NCBI GenBank assembly: GCA_033810155.1
Contig: JAPXKJ010000003.1
Span: forward strand, 1-64,000
From: UBA3907 sp033810155
GTDB lineage: Bacteria; Bacillota; Sulfobacillia; Fermentithermobacillales; Fermentithermobacillaceae
Direction: 5' to 3'
Length of the DNA: 64,000 nt
The notes below the pieces were generated by a model. It searched no databases and was not told the DNA's origin. It worked only from the letters and a program-made list of their open reading frames with translations. Positions 16,965 to 26,569 of this stretch are shown in pieces. The stretch's first letter is position 1. Each line of letters begins with the position of its first letter. The translations under genes and the position numbers were made by a program.

Positions 16965-19178
16965 ATGAAAAATCTCAAACCATTGCCACGTATTTACGGA
17001 CGTGAAAAGACAAAGCGAAGGAAATTCCGACTGCAGACCACCGTTTTCGCCATGGTCCTATGTCTCATTTTTACCTATCTTCCAAGTGCAACCCCTGCGC
17101 TTTTAGCATCCGAAGCAGTCTCCATCCCGGCAGATTTTGCAGGTTTTAAAGGCATAGTGGTTGGCGACGCATGCCATCTGAGGACTGGGCCAGGAACTAA
17201 CTATACTTCCAAAGGACTGGTTCTTCAAGGAACGTGGCTGGATATTCTAACAAAAGAAAATGATTGGCTGAAAGTGAGATACAAAAACGAAGAAGTATGG
17301 ATAGCCGACTGGCTTGTGGACATAGACCTAAGTTCACACAACATAAGGGTAGTCATAACTAAGACTGATGTGAATATACGTCAAGGTCCCGGCACTGATT
17401 ATCCTGTAACTGGTCTCACTCAAAAAGGGCAATCCTATTACGCAGAAGCGAAAAGGGGAGACTGGATTAGGTTTTCTCTCGGGACCGGAAAATCAGGTTG
17501 GGTCCGTGCCGATCTTTTGGAGCTCCAACTACCATCCATCCAAGAGACAGAAAAACCTGCAGGCGACATGTTAGTTCGACCTCGGAGCGGCTCAGTAACC
17601 GTGTATCAATCTCCCTTGAAAGGGTCAGGCACTATGGCAACCATATCTCCTGGAAATTCGGCTAAGTATATCACTTCAAGAGGAGCTTGGATCGCCGTAG
17701 AGACTTCCGGAGGTATACGGGGATGGGTTTACGGTCCGGATACAGTCATCACTCTCCTTACCGACCCAACCTTGTCGTTTGGTGTTTCGGAATCGTCGTG
17801 GTCTATGGGCAAGTACAGTACCATCGTAGTCAATGCGACCGACGTCAACTTTCGTTCAGGCCCGGGCACAAACTACCCCGTGATATCGATGGTGCAAAAA
17901 GGAGATGCGCTTAGAGTTATTGAGACCGAGGGGCAATGGATAAAGTGCATTTCGCCAAAAGGCATAGTTGGCTGGATCGCCTCATGGCTGACTGCCGGCG
18001 CCCCTGGAAAGGGCCCCGGTTTCTCCGTATCTTTGGACACAAGTTCCAGTATGCGCATATTCACAGTACAAGGGCCATTCGAGTCTTTTTCAATCACACC
18101 CGACGAAGACAATAACGTACTGGAGATCACAACCTCAAGTTCCTTCGGAACCTCGGGCCGATTAGACATTAATTTCTGCGAGTTTCAAAGCGTAAGAATT
18201 GAAGGAAACAAAGTTCTAGTTAGTTTTCAAGAAAAACCTTCGTACGTGATAAGAGAACAAACCTCAGGAAAGTTGGTGTTGGTTTTTTCTCCTGTAATCA
18301 CATCTGTTACTATCGAACCAAGCACAGACGGCGAAACTCTCGAAGTCAAGACTCTGGGTTATGCCTGGCCGACTATGCATAGAAATGGTTCTTCAATAGA
18401 CATGTTCCTACCTGGAGCATCGTATTCAGGCCAGATTTCTGAGATTCAGGGTAATTTGGTGAAAGCAACCAGCATTTCTCCTCAACAAGATGGCGTCACA
18501 CTTTCTTTAGATGCATCTCAGAGTGGCTCTTACCTTTTGAGAAAGAACCCTAACTCTCTAGAGGCTATCTTCCATAATCCAGGTCTTTCAGGCAAGACCA
18601 TCGTAATTGACCCTGGACATGGCGGCACCGATCCGGGAGCCTCGGGCCCTACTGGGTACACTGAACGCGTAGCCAATTTCGAGATAGCGATGAAACTCAA
18701 AGCCCTCCTCGAACAGGCAGGAGCTACCGTCATAATGACACGGCAAGGGATCTATGAAAGCGCAACACCTCCCGAGGACTGGAGTCCAGACACAGATGAA
18801 TACTCAGGAGACCTTGCAAAAAGAGCGGCATGGTCACAAAAGGCACATGCTTTCGTGTCCATACACAACGACGCCCATGCTGACAGATCAATTGGTGGCA
18901 CGACCTCATACATATGTGAGAATACGTTAAACGTAGCTGAATCTAAAAGACTTGCGCAGCTGATTCAGAACGAGGTAACAAAGAGCTTGGGCACCTATGA
19001 CCGCGGGATTAGAAATGCAAACTTTTTCGTAAACAGAGAATCTTTGTGCCCTTCAGTCCTTGTTGAAGTTATGTATCTTTCAAATCCTAGGGAAGAGCAA
19101 CTGTTGAAACAGGCATATATCCAAGATGCTGCGGCACTGGGCATTTTCAATGCTCTAAAAACCTACTTTTCACCTTGA
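16965..19178 (+). CDS. Secreted N-acetylmuramoyl-L-alanine amidase with SH3 repeats
   Basis: Cell-wall hydrolase that cleaves the MurNAc-L-Ala bond. It has about 737 residues. A basic N-terminus and hydrophobic signal segment (TTVFAMVLCLIFTYLP) are followed by three or four bacterial SH3 units. Three of them carry the motif (N/H)xRxGPGTxY. Next comes an AMIN-like beta region, and the C-terminal 180 residues form the Amidase_3 domain: IDPGHGGTDPGA (zinc His), ERVANFEIA (Glu), SIHNDAH (His) and LVEVMYLSN (catalytic Glu). The ATG at 16965 follows TGAGGT at 8 bases; the upstream in-frame GTG at 16950 lacks a ribosome site. Confidence 0.92.
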   Translation: MKNLKPLPRIYGREKTKRRKFRLQTTVFAMVLCLIFTYLPSATPALLASEAVSIPADFAGFKGIVVGDACHLRTGPGTNYTSKGLVLQGTWLDILTKENDWLKVRYKNEEVWIADWLVDIDLSSHNIRVVITKTDVNIRQGPGTDYPVTGLTQKGQSYYAEAKRGDWIRFSLGTGKSGWVRADLLELQLPSIQETEKPAGDMLVRPRSGSVTVYQSPLKGSGTMATISPGNSAKYITSRGAWIAVETSGGIRGWVYGPDTVITLLTDPTLSFGVSESSWSMGKYSTIVVNATDVNFRSGPGTNYPVISMVQKGDALRVIETEGQWIKCISPKGIVGWIASWLTAGAPGKGPGFSVSLDTSSSMRIFTVQGPFESFSITPDEDNNVLEITTSSSFGTSGRLDINFCEFQSVRIEGNKVLVSFQEKPSYVIREQTSGKLVLVFSPVITSVTIEPSTDGETLEVKTLGYAWPTMHRNGSSIDMFLPGASYSGQISEIQGNLVKATSISPQQDGVTLSLDASQSGSYLLRKNPNSLEAIFHNPGLSGKTIVIDPGHGGTDPGASGPTGYTERVANFEIAMKLKALLEQAGATVIMTRQGIYESATPPEDWSPDTDEYSGDLAKRAAWSQKAHAFVSIHNDAHADRSIGGTTSYICENTLNVAESKRLAQLIQNEVTKSLGTYDRGIRNANFFVNRESLCPSVLVEVMYLSNPREEQLLKQAYIQDAAALGIFNALKTYFSP

Positions 19179-19192
19179 ACCACAAGATGAAT

Positions 19193-19256
19193 GAAGCAAG
19201 GGGGACGGTACTTTCTGCTTCATGACTGAAGCAGAAAGTACCGTCCCCCTTGCTTC
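19193..19256. repeat. Perfect 30-bp inverted repeat (REP/MITE-like hairpin)
   Basis: The left arm 19193-19222 and right arm 19227-19256 are exact reverse complements, separated by the 4-base loop TGAC. The arm contains GGGGGACGGTACTTTCTG. It lies between the converging amidase and tldE genes. No T-run follows on either strand, so it is not a standard intrinsic terminator, although so strong a hairpin could block polymerase or protect RNA ends. The GGGGACGGT core recalls REP-type palindromes mobilised by Y1 (RAYT) transposases in Bacillota; that link is from memory and unverified. Confidence 0.8.
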
Positions 19257-19274
19257 TATCCTAAATTCTTGAAA

Positions 19275-20618
19275 TCAAAACATAGTAGAACCTGTGAAAT
19301 TGAAATCCTGTATTTTAACAGCAGGCAACACTGAGGTAAACGTGCTCCACCAATCCTTGACTACACGGGAATCTCTTGAAATAGCCTCAACATTGGAAAA
19401 AGCATCAAGCATCGACTCAGTAAACCGCAGGTTCCGCACTCGAGCGCATATTTCTCCATTGCGTATAAGAAATGTGCCATCTCGCGTAGTACCTGTTGCA
19501 ACAACCCTCATAGGCTCCGGACAGTGCGTATAGTGAAATCGGGTCACCAATATACCGTTCTCGGTAGACCTTATCATATCTTGTATAGACGAATCTCCTG
19601 TGGCCATGAACATGTTGTGAGGCATAGGTTGCGATCTTCCCATAACTGAAGTAGCATGTCCCGTTGAAGTAACCCCATCTTTGGCAGCTGTCCTTGTATC
19701 GTATGCTACGCCACTGGCGATGCCTTTATCGATGAACACCACTTTCTTCCTTGGGACACCCTCCGCATCAAAAGGTGACGCAAACCCTTTTGCGTCTAGT
19801 CCGTCGTCCCAAATAGTAACATTCTCACCCATGACCTTTTGTCCCATCTTGGTGGCCATAAAACTCGTGCCGCGTTGTTTTGCTGCAGCGCTAAAAGCAA
19901 CATACCCCAAAAACCGAATTAGGTCTGCTACAGCATACTCCGTGAAAATCGTATCGTACCTTCCTGGTTCAATGGCGATGGGATCCCCGGAACAAAGCGC
20001 CCGTTTTATGGCTTCTTCAGCAACTTCCCTATAGTCAATATCTCTTGCGTCTCTTACAAGCCGGTCAGCATATCCTGTATTATTGCCCGACTCGACAACT
20101 GTCTTGAAAAAAGCCTCCGTTGACATGTTGTACGCTCTTGTACCGGAAGTGTTTACGACGGCAGTTTCCCTTGTCGAAGTCGAATAGGTTCCAGATGCTA
20201 AGATCCCTTTCTCATGTGCCGACGAAATCAGAGTTCCACAGCCCAAAGCCCTATCTTCAGGCGTCATTTGAGCAGTATGAGGTACGTATGTGTTTACAAA
20301 CGGAGCAGATTCGGCTTTGAAAAGAGATGGAAGGTCGGGATCTTCCTGGGCAAATTCCATACTCTCCTGAGCTTTATGAACCACCCATCTAAGAGATCTC
20401 TCGTCTAACAAATTAGTAGTCGCCGTACCGATTTTCTTCCCTTTTACAGCAGTCACCGTCAGCGAGTGATTCTTTCGTCTGAGGTTTTGATGGATCTGAT
20501 TTCTTGCATATCTAGTGAGGCTAAGGTCCTCTGAAACCAGATGGGCACAAATGTCAAAACCCTTGCCAAGAGAAAGTACCTTGTCAAGCATTTTGAGCGC
20601 GTCGTCTTTACCTATCAT
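19275..20618 (-). CDS. tldE: TldE/PmbA family protease subunit
   Basis: Inactive partner of the TldD metalloprotease; together they process peptides such as microcin precursors and unfolded peptides. It has 447 residues with the family layout, including YARNQIHQNLRRKNHSLTV near the N-terminus and TATRDGTFLIRNGEI-like C-terminal motifs. It lacks the HExxxH metal motif, as expected. The ATG overlaps the tldD stop (ATGA, 20615-20618), so the two are translated in tandem. Confidence 0.92.
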   Translation of the reverse strand: MIGKDDALKMLDKVLSLGKGFDICAHLVSEDLSLTRYARNQIHQNLRRKNHSLTVTAVKGKKIGTATTNLLDERSLRWVVHKAQESMEFAQEDPDLPSLFKAESAPFVNTYVPHTAQMTPEDRALGCGTLISSAHEKGILASGTYSTSTRETAVVNTSGTRAYNMSTEAFFKTVVESGNNTGYADRLVRDARDIDYREVAEEAIKRALCSGDPIAIEPGRYDTIFTEYAVADLIRFLGYVAFSAAAKQRGTSFMATKMGQKVMGENVTIWDDGLDAKGFASPFDAEGVPRKKVVFIDKGIASGVAYDTRTAAKDGVTSTGHATSVMGRSQPMPHNMFMATGDSSIQDMIRSTENGILVTRFHYTHCPEPMRVVATGTTRDGTFLIRNGEICARVRNLRFTESMLDAFSNVEAISRDSRVVKDWWSTFTSVLPAVKIQDFNFTGSTMF

Positions 20619-22042
20619 TCCTCAACACCCACCTTTATATTCCGAAATCGGGCAGGCGCTGCTCCATGTCCTACGTGAATAACCTGTACCGGTTCTCCTT
20701 TTGCACAACCGGGCGTACCCCACACGTTCCATTCGTCCTTGCCTGCGCAAGCGTCGCACGATCTCCAAAACTCAGGTGTCATGCCCGTATACGCCGGATT
20801 CTTGAGCATCTTCCCTAACGAGCCCTCTTTAATCTCATAGGCTATTTCCTGACCAAAGTGAAAGTTAAGCCTTTTATCGTCAAGGCTCCAGCTCTTGGGC
20901 GTATCGACAAAGATCCCCTTTTCCGTGTCACGTATGATTTCATCGAGTGTCCAGTCGCCCGGCTCCAGGTTAATATTGGTCATACGGACCATAGGCAAGT
21001 TTTCCCAGCCAACCGCCCGCATGCTACCGTTTGATTCTTCATTGAACATTGGAGCTAGTTCCCTTGAAGTTAGGTAGTTTTGGAAAATCCCGTCAACAAT
21101 CAGGTCTGTCCTCTGAGCCTCAATCCCTTCATCGTCGTACCCAAAAGTCCCTAGACCACCCGGTACCGTAGCATCGGCCACCAAGTGTACTGACGGTGAT
21201 CCGTATCTGAAATTACCCTTCTTGTCCGGCGTCAAAAATGAAGTCCCGGCATAGGTAGTTTCCCATCCCATTACTCTGTCAAGTTCTACGGGATGCCCGC
21301 ATGATTCATGGATCTGTAGTGCCGTCATTGAACCACCCATTACAAGGTCAGTCACACCCTGAGGACAAACAGGAGCAGTCAAAAGTTCCTTTGCTTCTTC
21401 TGCTAGTTCTTGGATCTTTGTCTTAAGATCCAAGCCCAGAACAAACTCATATCCTGAAGTAGCATAGTCCTCGAATGACCTCACCTGCGTATCACCCAAA
21501 CCTCTTGCGGTAACCGCGATCGATGCCCCAGTATAACAGAGGTTCTGCGTAATCTGCCGCCCGTCTGTGGATAAGAACTCCTTTTCCTCCGAGCAAGAAA
21601 CCATGGAAGCGCGTGCGCGAGAGACATCTGGCATATCTTTGGCGGTGCCTATCGCATCGGTCAGATATTCCAGCTTTTCTTCAGGTTTTACGCTAAACGG
21701 ATCTGTTTTCAAAGGAGTTCTATACTTGACGCTAATAGAAGGCAAGGGCTCTAGTTTGATCCCTTCCCCTTTCTTGTGCAAACTAGAAGCACCGGCAATC
21801 CTTACAGCCTCTTTCGCCAGTTCACTAAGGCTTCTGTCGTCCATATAAGGGGTTGAAGCAAATCCCCAGGCGCCATCTACGAGCACCCTCAGCCCGATGC
21901 CGGTGTTTTTCGAAGTAGATACGCTGACCGCCCCATCGCTTTCTACGAATATAGGCTCTTTCGTAGTACATACGTAACGCGCGTCAGCATATTCTGCGCC
22001 CCATTTCTGGGCCAGTGCTATGACGTTTTCTAATTCTAGCAT
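20615..22042 (-). CDS. tldD: TldD family metalloprotease
   Basis: Zinc protease subunit, 475 residues. The HExxxH motif is visible as HESCGHPVELD and is followed by the conserved GTSFLTPDKKGNFRYG segment. The C-terminal FWRSCDACAGKDEW cysteines are also family-typical. It lies 21 bases downstream of the last of three M42 peptidases and is coupled to tldE, so it probably belongs to a peptide-degradation operon. Confidence 0.94.
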   Translation of the reverse strand: MLELENVIALAQKWGAEYADARYVCTTKEPIFVESDGAVSVSTSKNTGIGLRVLVDGAWGFASTPYMDDRSLSELAKEAVRIAGASSLHKKGEGIKLEPLPSISVKYRTPLKTDPFSVKPEEKLEYLTDAIGTAKDMPDVSRARASMVSCSEEKEFLSTDGRQITQNLCYTGASIAVTARGLGDTQVRSFEDYATSGYEFVLGLDLKTKIQELAEEAKELLTAPVCPQGVTDLVMGGSMTALQIHESCGHPVELDRVMGWETTYAGTSFLTPDKKGNFRYGSPSVHLVADATVPGGLGTFGYDDEGIEAQRTDLIVDGIFQNYLTSRELAPMFNEESNGSMRAVGWENLPMVRMTNINLEPGDWTLDEIIRDTEKGIFVDTPKSWSLDDKRLNFHFGQEIAYEIKEGSLGKMLKNPAYTGMTPEFWRSCDACAGKDEWNVWGTPGCAKGEPVQVIHVGHGAAPARFRNIKVGVEE

Positions 22043-22063
22043 TGTAAAAACGCCCCTTCCCCA

Positions 22064-23059
22064 CTAGAAATCCAAGGAGCTATGGCATGCAGCTACACAA
22101 AGATCAATACAAGCTCTCACATCATCCAGGTCAACGATCTCTCCCGGAGTATGGATGTACCTTGATGGTATTGAAATCACACCTGCCGGGATACCTGCCT
22201 TGGTCATTTGTATGGCAGACGCATTAGTTCCCCCGTACTCCAACACCTCTAACTGATAGGGAATTCCATTCTCTTGAGCGAGTTTGACCAGATATTCCCT
22301 TAACCCCGGATGACATATCAAACTGGAGTCCTTAACCTTTATAGCAGCTCCTTTACCAAGGGAAACATCCATTGTACGAGCCTTTGGAGTATCCCCGGTA
22401 CCTGTTACATCAAACGCTATACCTACGTCTGGCTCTATGCCAAAAGCAGCGACTCTCGAGCCTCTAAGTCCAACTTCTTCCTGTGTGGCAAAAACCGCAT
22501 AGATGTCATGCTCTACGGACTTGAGTTTCTTTAGTACTTCGACTATTACCACGCATCCAATCCGATCGTCCATGGCTTTTGCCATCATCCTGCTGTTGCC
22601 TAGATCGATCGCATGTTGAAGAAAAGCGGCGCTTTGTCCTACCCTGACTTGTTTTGAAGCCTCTTCTCGGCTCTTAGCGCCGATATCTATAAAAAACTTG
22701 TTCAATTTAAGATCCTTTGGATCTTCTAAAGCCTCACATCCAATGACGCCGCAAACACCGTTTTCGAAGTAAACCCTCTGGCCCAAAGCAACCACAGGAT
22801 TCACACCACCTATATTTCCAAAGCGCAGAAACCCGTTCTCATCAATATGGGTCACAATAACGCCTATCTCATCCATATGAGCGTCAAGCAAGATTTTCTT
22901 CCCGCCGTTGCCTTTTTTGAAACAGATCAGGTTTCCAAGAGCATCTACCCTAATTTCATCAACAAAAGGTTCTACTTCTTCGCGGATAATCTCGCGGATT
23001 GGATCTTCAAACCCGGAAGGCCCAAAGCCCTCGGTAAGTTTCTTTATAAGTTCCTTCAT
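22064..23059 (-). CDS. M42 family metallopeptidase (third of three tandem copies)
   Basis: Dinuclear zinc/cobalt aminopeptidase of the glutamyl aminopeptidase/TET type, acting in the cytosol on peptides. It has 331 residues. Metal and catalytic motifs are intact: DAHMDEIG, AKAMDDRIG, TQEEVGLRG and the late RYIHTPGE. Its ATG follows AAGGAGG and overlaps the stop of the preceding M42 gene (ATGA). It is clearly paralogous to the two genes upstream in the operon. Substrate specificity cannot be read from sequence. Confidence 0.92.
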   Translation of the reverse strand: MKELIKKLTEGFGPSGFEDPIREIIREEVEPFVDEIRVDALGNLICFKKGNGGKKILLDAHMDEIGVIVTHIDENGFLRFGNIGGVNPVVALGQRVYFENGVCGVIGCEALEDPKDLKLNKFFIDIGAKSREEASKQVRVGQSAAFLQHAIDLGNSRMMAKAMDDRIGCVVIVEVLKKLKSVEHDIYAVFATQEEVGLRGSRVAAFGIEPDVGIAFDVTGTGDTPKARTMDVSLGKGAAIKVKDSSLICHPGLREYLVKLAQENGIPYQLEVLEYGGTNASAIQMTKAGIPAGVISIPSRYIHTPGEIVDLDDVRACIDLCVAACHSSLDF

Positions 23060-24075
23060 GGTCTAAAACCTCCTTCAACACTTTTCAAGAAAAGGGTCAC
23101 GAGTTTCTTCGCTGCTTCGAAATCAGACATCGACATAATAGAACACGGGGTGTGTATGTAACGGCAAGGCACGGATACAGATGCAACAGGACATCCTGAC
23201 TTAGATTGTTGAATTGCCCCTGCATCATTTCCACCTGAGGTAGCTTCCCTGAACTGGATCGTTACGTTGTTTTCGTCGGCGAGTCTAACTAGTTCCTTAA
23301 GCATCGCTTGATTCGGTATGGAGCCACTATCCATAATGCTAAGGGCAGCGCCTTTGCCAATACGGGTAGCTTGAAATTCCTTGTCTGTACCGGGAATATC
23401 GGCGCAGACGGTTCCCTCAATAGCCAAGCCCATATCAGGTTCTACATTAAACGCTGCTACTCGTGCACCCCTTAACCCTACTTCTTCTTGCACGGCAAAC
23501 ACAGCATTAAGCTGGATATCTTCCCACGGCTCTTTGAGGACCTCTAGCAATATGGCGCAACCAACTCTGTCATCCAAAGCTTTGGCCTTTACAATCCCAC
23601 AGGATAGCTCCTCGTATTCCGTGTCAAAAACTGCATAGTCGCCCATGGCAACTTTCTTCTGGGCTTCCTCCTGCGAACCTGCTCCGATATCAATGAAAAG
23701 CTGATCCAAAGGTATTACTCTGGTACGCTCATCGCGTTCCTGAAGATGTATGGCTTTAGCCCCTATCACTCCAGGGACTCTATCTTTTCCGATTAGAATA
23801 CGCTTGGAAACTAATACTCTAGGGTCGATGCCCCCTACTGTTGCGAATCGGAGGAACCCGTTCTTTTCGATGTACGTAACTACCAGCCCAACTTCGTCCA
23901 TATGAGCATCTATAATTACTTTGGGCCCCTTGGAACCCTTCTTAGCGATTACGTTGCCCAAGACGTCACACTCATATGAGATCCCCATACGTTCAAGTTC
24001 TGCGATTATATGGTTCCGCACTTCGTATTCGTTTCCTGAAACACCTGCGAGGGATGTTAAGGTCTTTAGGTCCAT
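23056..24075 (-). CDS. M42 family metallopeptidase (second of three tandem copies)
   Basis: M42 aminopeptidase, 339 residues. It has DAHMDEVGLVVTYIE, KALDDRVGC, VQEEVGLRGARVAAF and CRYIHTPC in the expected order, so all metal ligands appear present. It overlaps the upstream copy by 10 bases and the downstream copy by 4. The three copies differ substantially in sequence, so the duplication looks old and the members may have divided substrates between them, as TET peptidases of some archaea do. Confidence 0.92.
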   Translation of the reverse strand: MDLKTLTSLAGVSGNEYEVRNHIIAELERMGISYECDVLGNVIAKKGSKGPKVIIDAHMDEVGLVVTYIEKNGFLRFATVGGIDPRVLVSKRILIGKDRVPGVIGAKAIHLQERDERTRVIPLDQLFIDIGAGSQEEAQKKVAMGDYAVFDTEYEELSCGIVKAKALDDRVGCAILLEVLKEPWEDIQLNAVFAVQEEVGLRGARVAAFNVEPDMGLAIEGTVCADIPGTDKEFQATRIGKGAALSIMDSGSIPNQAMLKELVRLADENNVTIQFREATSGGNDAGAIQQSKSGCPVASVSVPCRYIHTPCSIMSMSDFEAAKKLVTLFLKSVEGGFRP

Positions 24076-25127
24076 GTCTTCAACTCCTTCACAAAAGCCG
24101 TGTCGACTGACGATATAAACCTAGCAATGAGTCTCCCGGCCTTATCTACATCTCCAAACGAGAGGGTCTCCACGGAAGTATGCATGTATCTCTCCGGGAT
24201 TGAAACCAAGCCTGTAGCTACACCTGAACGAGACACTTGCATGGCCCATGCGTCAGTTCCGGTCGCTGCAGGCGCCACATCCGGCTGAACCGCAATGCCC
24301 AGTTCCTTTGCTGCCTTGCTGAGTCCCGCATACACCTTGGGATGAATGTTTCCACCCTGTGTAATAGCTGGGCCTTTTCCCATAGATGAAGTCTTCCAAT
24401 CAGGAACACCCGGAGTTTCTGCATGACAGACATCAATAGCTATACCTATATCGGGAACGACATTGTATGTAGATACGAGCGCACCTCTCAAACCTACCTC
24501 TTCCTGTGTGGTAGCAACAGCATACACATCAGCATTCACTTTGTAGCGCCCGAGTTCCTCGAGACAAACAAGGATCACGGCGACACCTGCCCGATCATCA
24601 AAAGACTTCCCGGCCATAGCATCCTGCAAAAGCTCAGTTACCTGACGCTTGAAGGTCACAACATCGCCTACCTTGACTAGCTGTCTAACCTCGTTTTCGG
24701 GAATACCCACGTCGATGAACAGATCTTCCATCTTATGGGCTTTCCTTGCTTCCTCTCTGGGCGTCAAGTGAGGAGGCTTTACCCCGATGACGCCGGTCAA
24801 AGGCTTCTTTCCATACACAACAACCTCATGCCCTGGGAGTATCCGAGGGTCTACTCCTCCTACCTGTGAGAATCTAAGGAACCCGCCTTCTTCAATCTTG
24901 GTGATGATAAGCCCAATCTCGTCCATATGCCCGGCTAGCATGATCTTGGGTCTTGGTTCGGAACCTTCTCCATACCTCACCCCAATAACATTGCCAAGGG
25001 CATCTCCGCGAATTTCGTCAACCAGTCCCGACATTGCGTCCTTGACAAGGTCTGCAATGTTCGCAACCTCGAAACCGCTCACCCCATGGGCCATGGATGC
25101 TTCTTTAAGGAATTGCTTCACATCCAC
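24066..25127 (-). CDS. M42 family metallopeptidase (first of three tandem copies)
   Basis: M42 aminopeptidase, 353 residues, the longest of the three. Motifs are LAGHMDEIGLIIT, GKSFDDRAG, TQEEVGLRGALVSTY and RYMHTSVE. Chosen start: GTG at 25127 with AGGAGG 11 bases upstream. The 101-base gap to the radical SAM gene upstream shows no clear promoter or terminator, so it may be read from there. Confidence 0.92.
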   Translation of the reverse strand: MDVKQFLKEASMAHGVSGFEVANIADLVKDAMSGLVDEIRGDALGNVIGVRYGEGSEPRPKIMLAGHMDEIGLIITKIEEGGFLRFSQVGGVDPRILPGHEVVVYGKKPLTGVIGVKPPHLTPREEARKAHKMEDLFIDVGIPENEVRQLVKVGDVVTFKRQVTELLQDAMAGKSFDDRAGVAVILVCLEELGRYKVNADVYAVATTQEEVGLRGALVSTYNVVPDIGIAIDVCHAETPGVPDWKTSSMGKGPAITQGGNIHPKVYAGLSKAAKELGIAVQPDVAPAATGTDAWAMQVSRSGVATGLVSIPERYMHTSVETLSFGDVDKAGRLIARFISSVDTAFVKELKTWT

Positions 25128-25228
25128 TTTGTTCTCAACCTCCTAAAAACACTTTGCCTTCTGAGACATCACATAGTTTCCCCTACCCGTGAGTCTTCTC
25201 CAATAATAGGAACCATTCCTCCTTTTCT

Positions 25229-26569
25229 TTACCCTAAAACCACTGGGCGTCCAGTTATCATTTCAATCTCCTTGTACCTCACACCTTCTAGGTCTCTCCC
25301 CCATGGATCGAACGCGCGTTTAGGCAAAGTGATGACATCTGGCACAAAACCTGACGAAGCAACATCTTCATAAACAGAAAGAAAATCCCGCACCGTAAGC
25401 AAACCTGCCGCTTGGATATTTCCCCCAAAGAAAAGAGAAGGAACTGCCTCCACCCTTGCAGACAATCCTCGCTTCACGAGGGCACTTTCTATGAGCGGTT
25501 TTGCCAGTCTTGATGTAAGGATTAGCGCTTTTCTTCGCCGTACTCTAGCCTTGCGTTCCCATTCGAACCAATCCTCGGGGGCGAGGTCGTCATACATTAT
25601 CAGACCGGGGGGAACATACTTTTCTTTGTAAAGGACAGTGTCATAAAACACTCCATCTCTTTCATATGTTAGCTTAGGATTCTCGAGTTCCCTCAAAGTC
25701 GTAAACGCATGAGTCCGGGAGAATACTTCATCGCCGCGCACCATGGTGATCACATCTTGGGATCTCAGGCCCGCTTTTCTCGCCGGAGACCTTGGAAGAA
25801 CATCCATGACCTCGGGCACTAAGTCTTTGAGTCGTGGAGGCTCAAAGAGAACGGGAGTCTTCATTTTCCGGGTTAATTCGATGCTAAGAGCAAAAAGATC
25901 ATCCCATAAGGTCGCAGAAACCTTTGAACTCAGCGGATGGAATTTTGAAAAACCTGGTGCCAGCAATCTTATCGTCGTAGCGCCTGATTCCTTGAGAAAC
26001 ACAGCTGTTTCAGTAATGTCCTGCCAACCGGTTAGGAAAGGCAAAGCAACAATGCTACCCTCGAACGGGATCTTGGATCCTAATAGCGCCACATTCCTAA
26101 GAGTCTTTTCAGGCTCTATATCCCCCATTACCTCTTTTCTATATCCTACAGTATTAAGTGATACAACAAATTCAACGTTCCCTATTTCTGAGATCTCTTC
26201 GATCAGATCCTCTGTTAGCAAGGTAGCATTGGTAGTCACGCTGATAGTGCGATATGGATAAGCCCTGCGCACTACCTTTATGATTTCGAGAAACTCAGGA
26301 TGGGTTAGGGGTTCTCCTTCGTTAATCCTTGTCACAGACTCGCCAATGACTATAGGCCCTCTAGTACTACCTAGCCAAAGGATTGTCTCCTCTATCTCCC
26401 TCAAAGACCGAGGAGGGATGCTTAAGACCTCGCACCCTTTCGGATTATATTTATTGGAACAAAAAACACAGTTCATATTGCACACCGATGTGATAGGCAG
26501 TATTCCCTCTTTCTCTGCGTGATACAAAAGCGCATCTATGGATGGTGTAGGCGTAGGTGTAAGAATCAT
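25229..26569 (-). CDS. Radical SAM protein with PDZ and DUF512-like domains
   Basis: Protein of about 446 residues with unknown substrate. A radical SAM core opens with CNMNCVFC, the CxxxCxxC motif that binds the [4Fe-4S] cluster, with strands typical of the TIM barrel after it. A PDZ-like segment follows in the middle (LPRSPARKAGLRSQDVITMVRG). The last 130 residues (LFFGGNIQAAGLLTVRDFL and later ITLPKRAFD) resemble the C-terminal part of DUF512 proteins, in which the PDZ normally comes first. The start chosen overlaps the tsaD stop as TGATG (26567-26571); an alternative ATG at 26587 adds six residues but has a poor ribosome site. Confidence 0.75.
   Translation of the reverse strand: MILTPTPTPSIDALLYHAEKEGILPITSVCNMNCVFCSNKYNPKGCEVLSIPPRSLREIEETILWLGSTRGPIVIGESVTRINEGEPLTHPEFLEIIKVVRRAYPYRTISVTTNATLLTEDLIEEISEIGNVEFVVSLNTVGYRKEVMGDIEPEKTLRNVALLGSKIPFEGSIVALPFLTGWQDITETAVFLKESGATTIRLLAPGFSKFHPLSSKVSATLWDDLFALSIELTRKMKTPVLFEPPRLKDLVPEVMDVLPRSPARKAGLRSQDVITMVRGDEVFSRTHAFTTLRELENPKLTYERDGVFYDTVLYKEKYVPPGLIMYDDLAPEDWFEWERKARVRRRKALILTSRLAKPLIESALVKRGLSARVEAVPSLFFGGNIQAAGLLTVRDFLSVYEDVASSGFVPDVITLPKRAFDPWGRDLEGVRYKEIEMITGRPVVLG

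Noticed and set aside
19193..19256. Calling the long palindrome an intrinsic terminator
   Set aside because: Neither strand has a T-run after the stem, and the arms are far longer than terminator stems.
25743..26261. 172-codon plus-strand frame inside the radical SAM gene
   Set aside because: Antisense to motif-bearing coding sequence; no family features.
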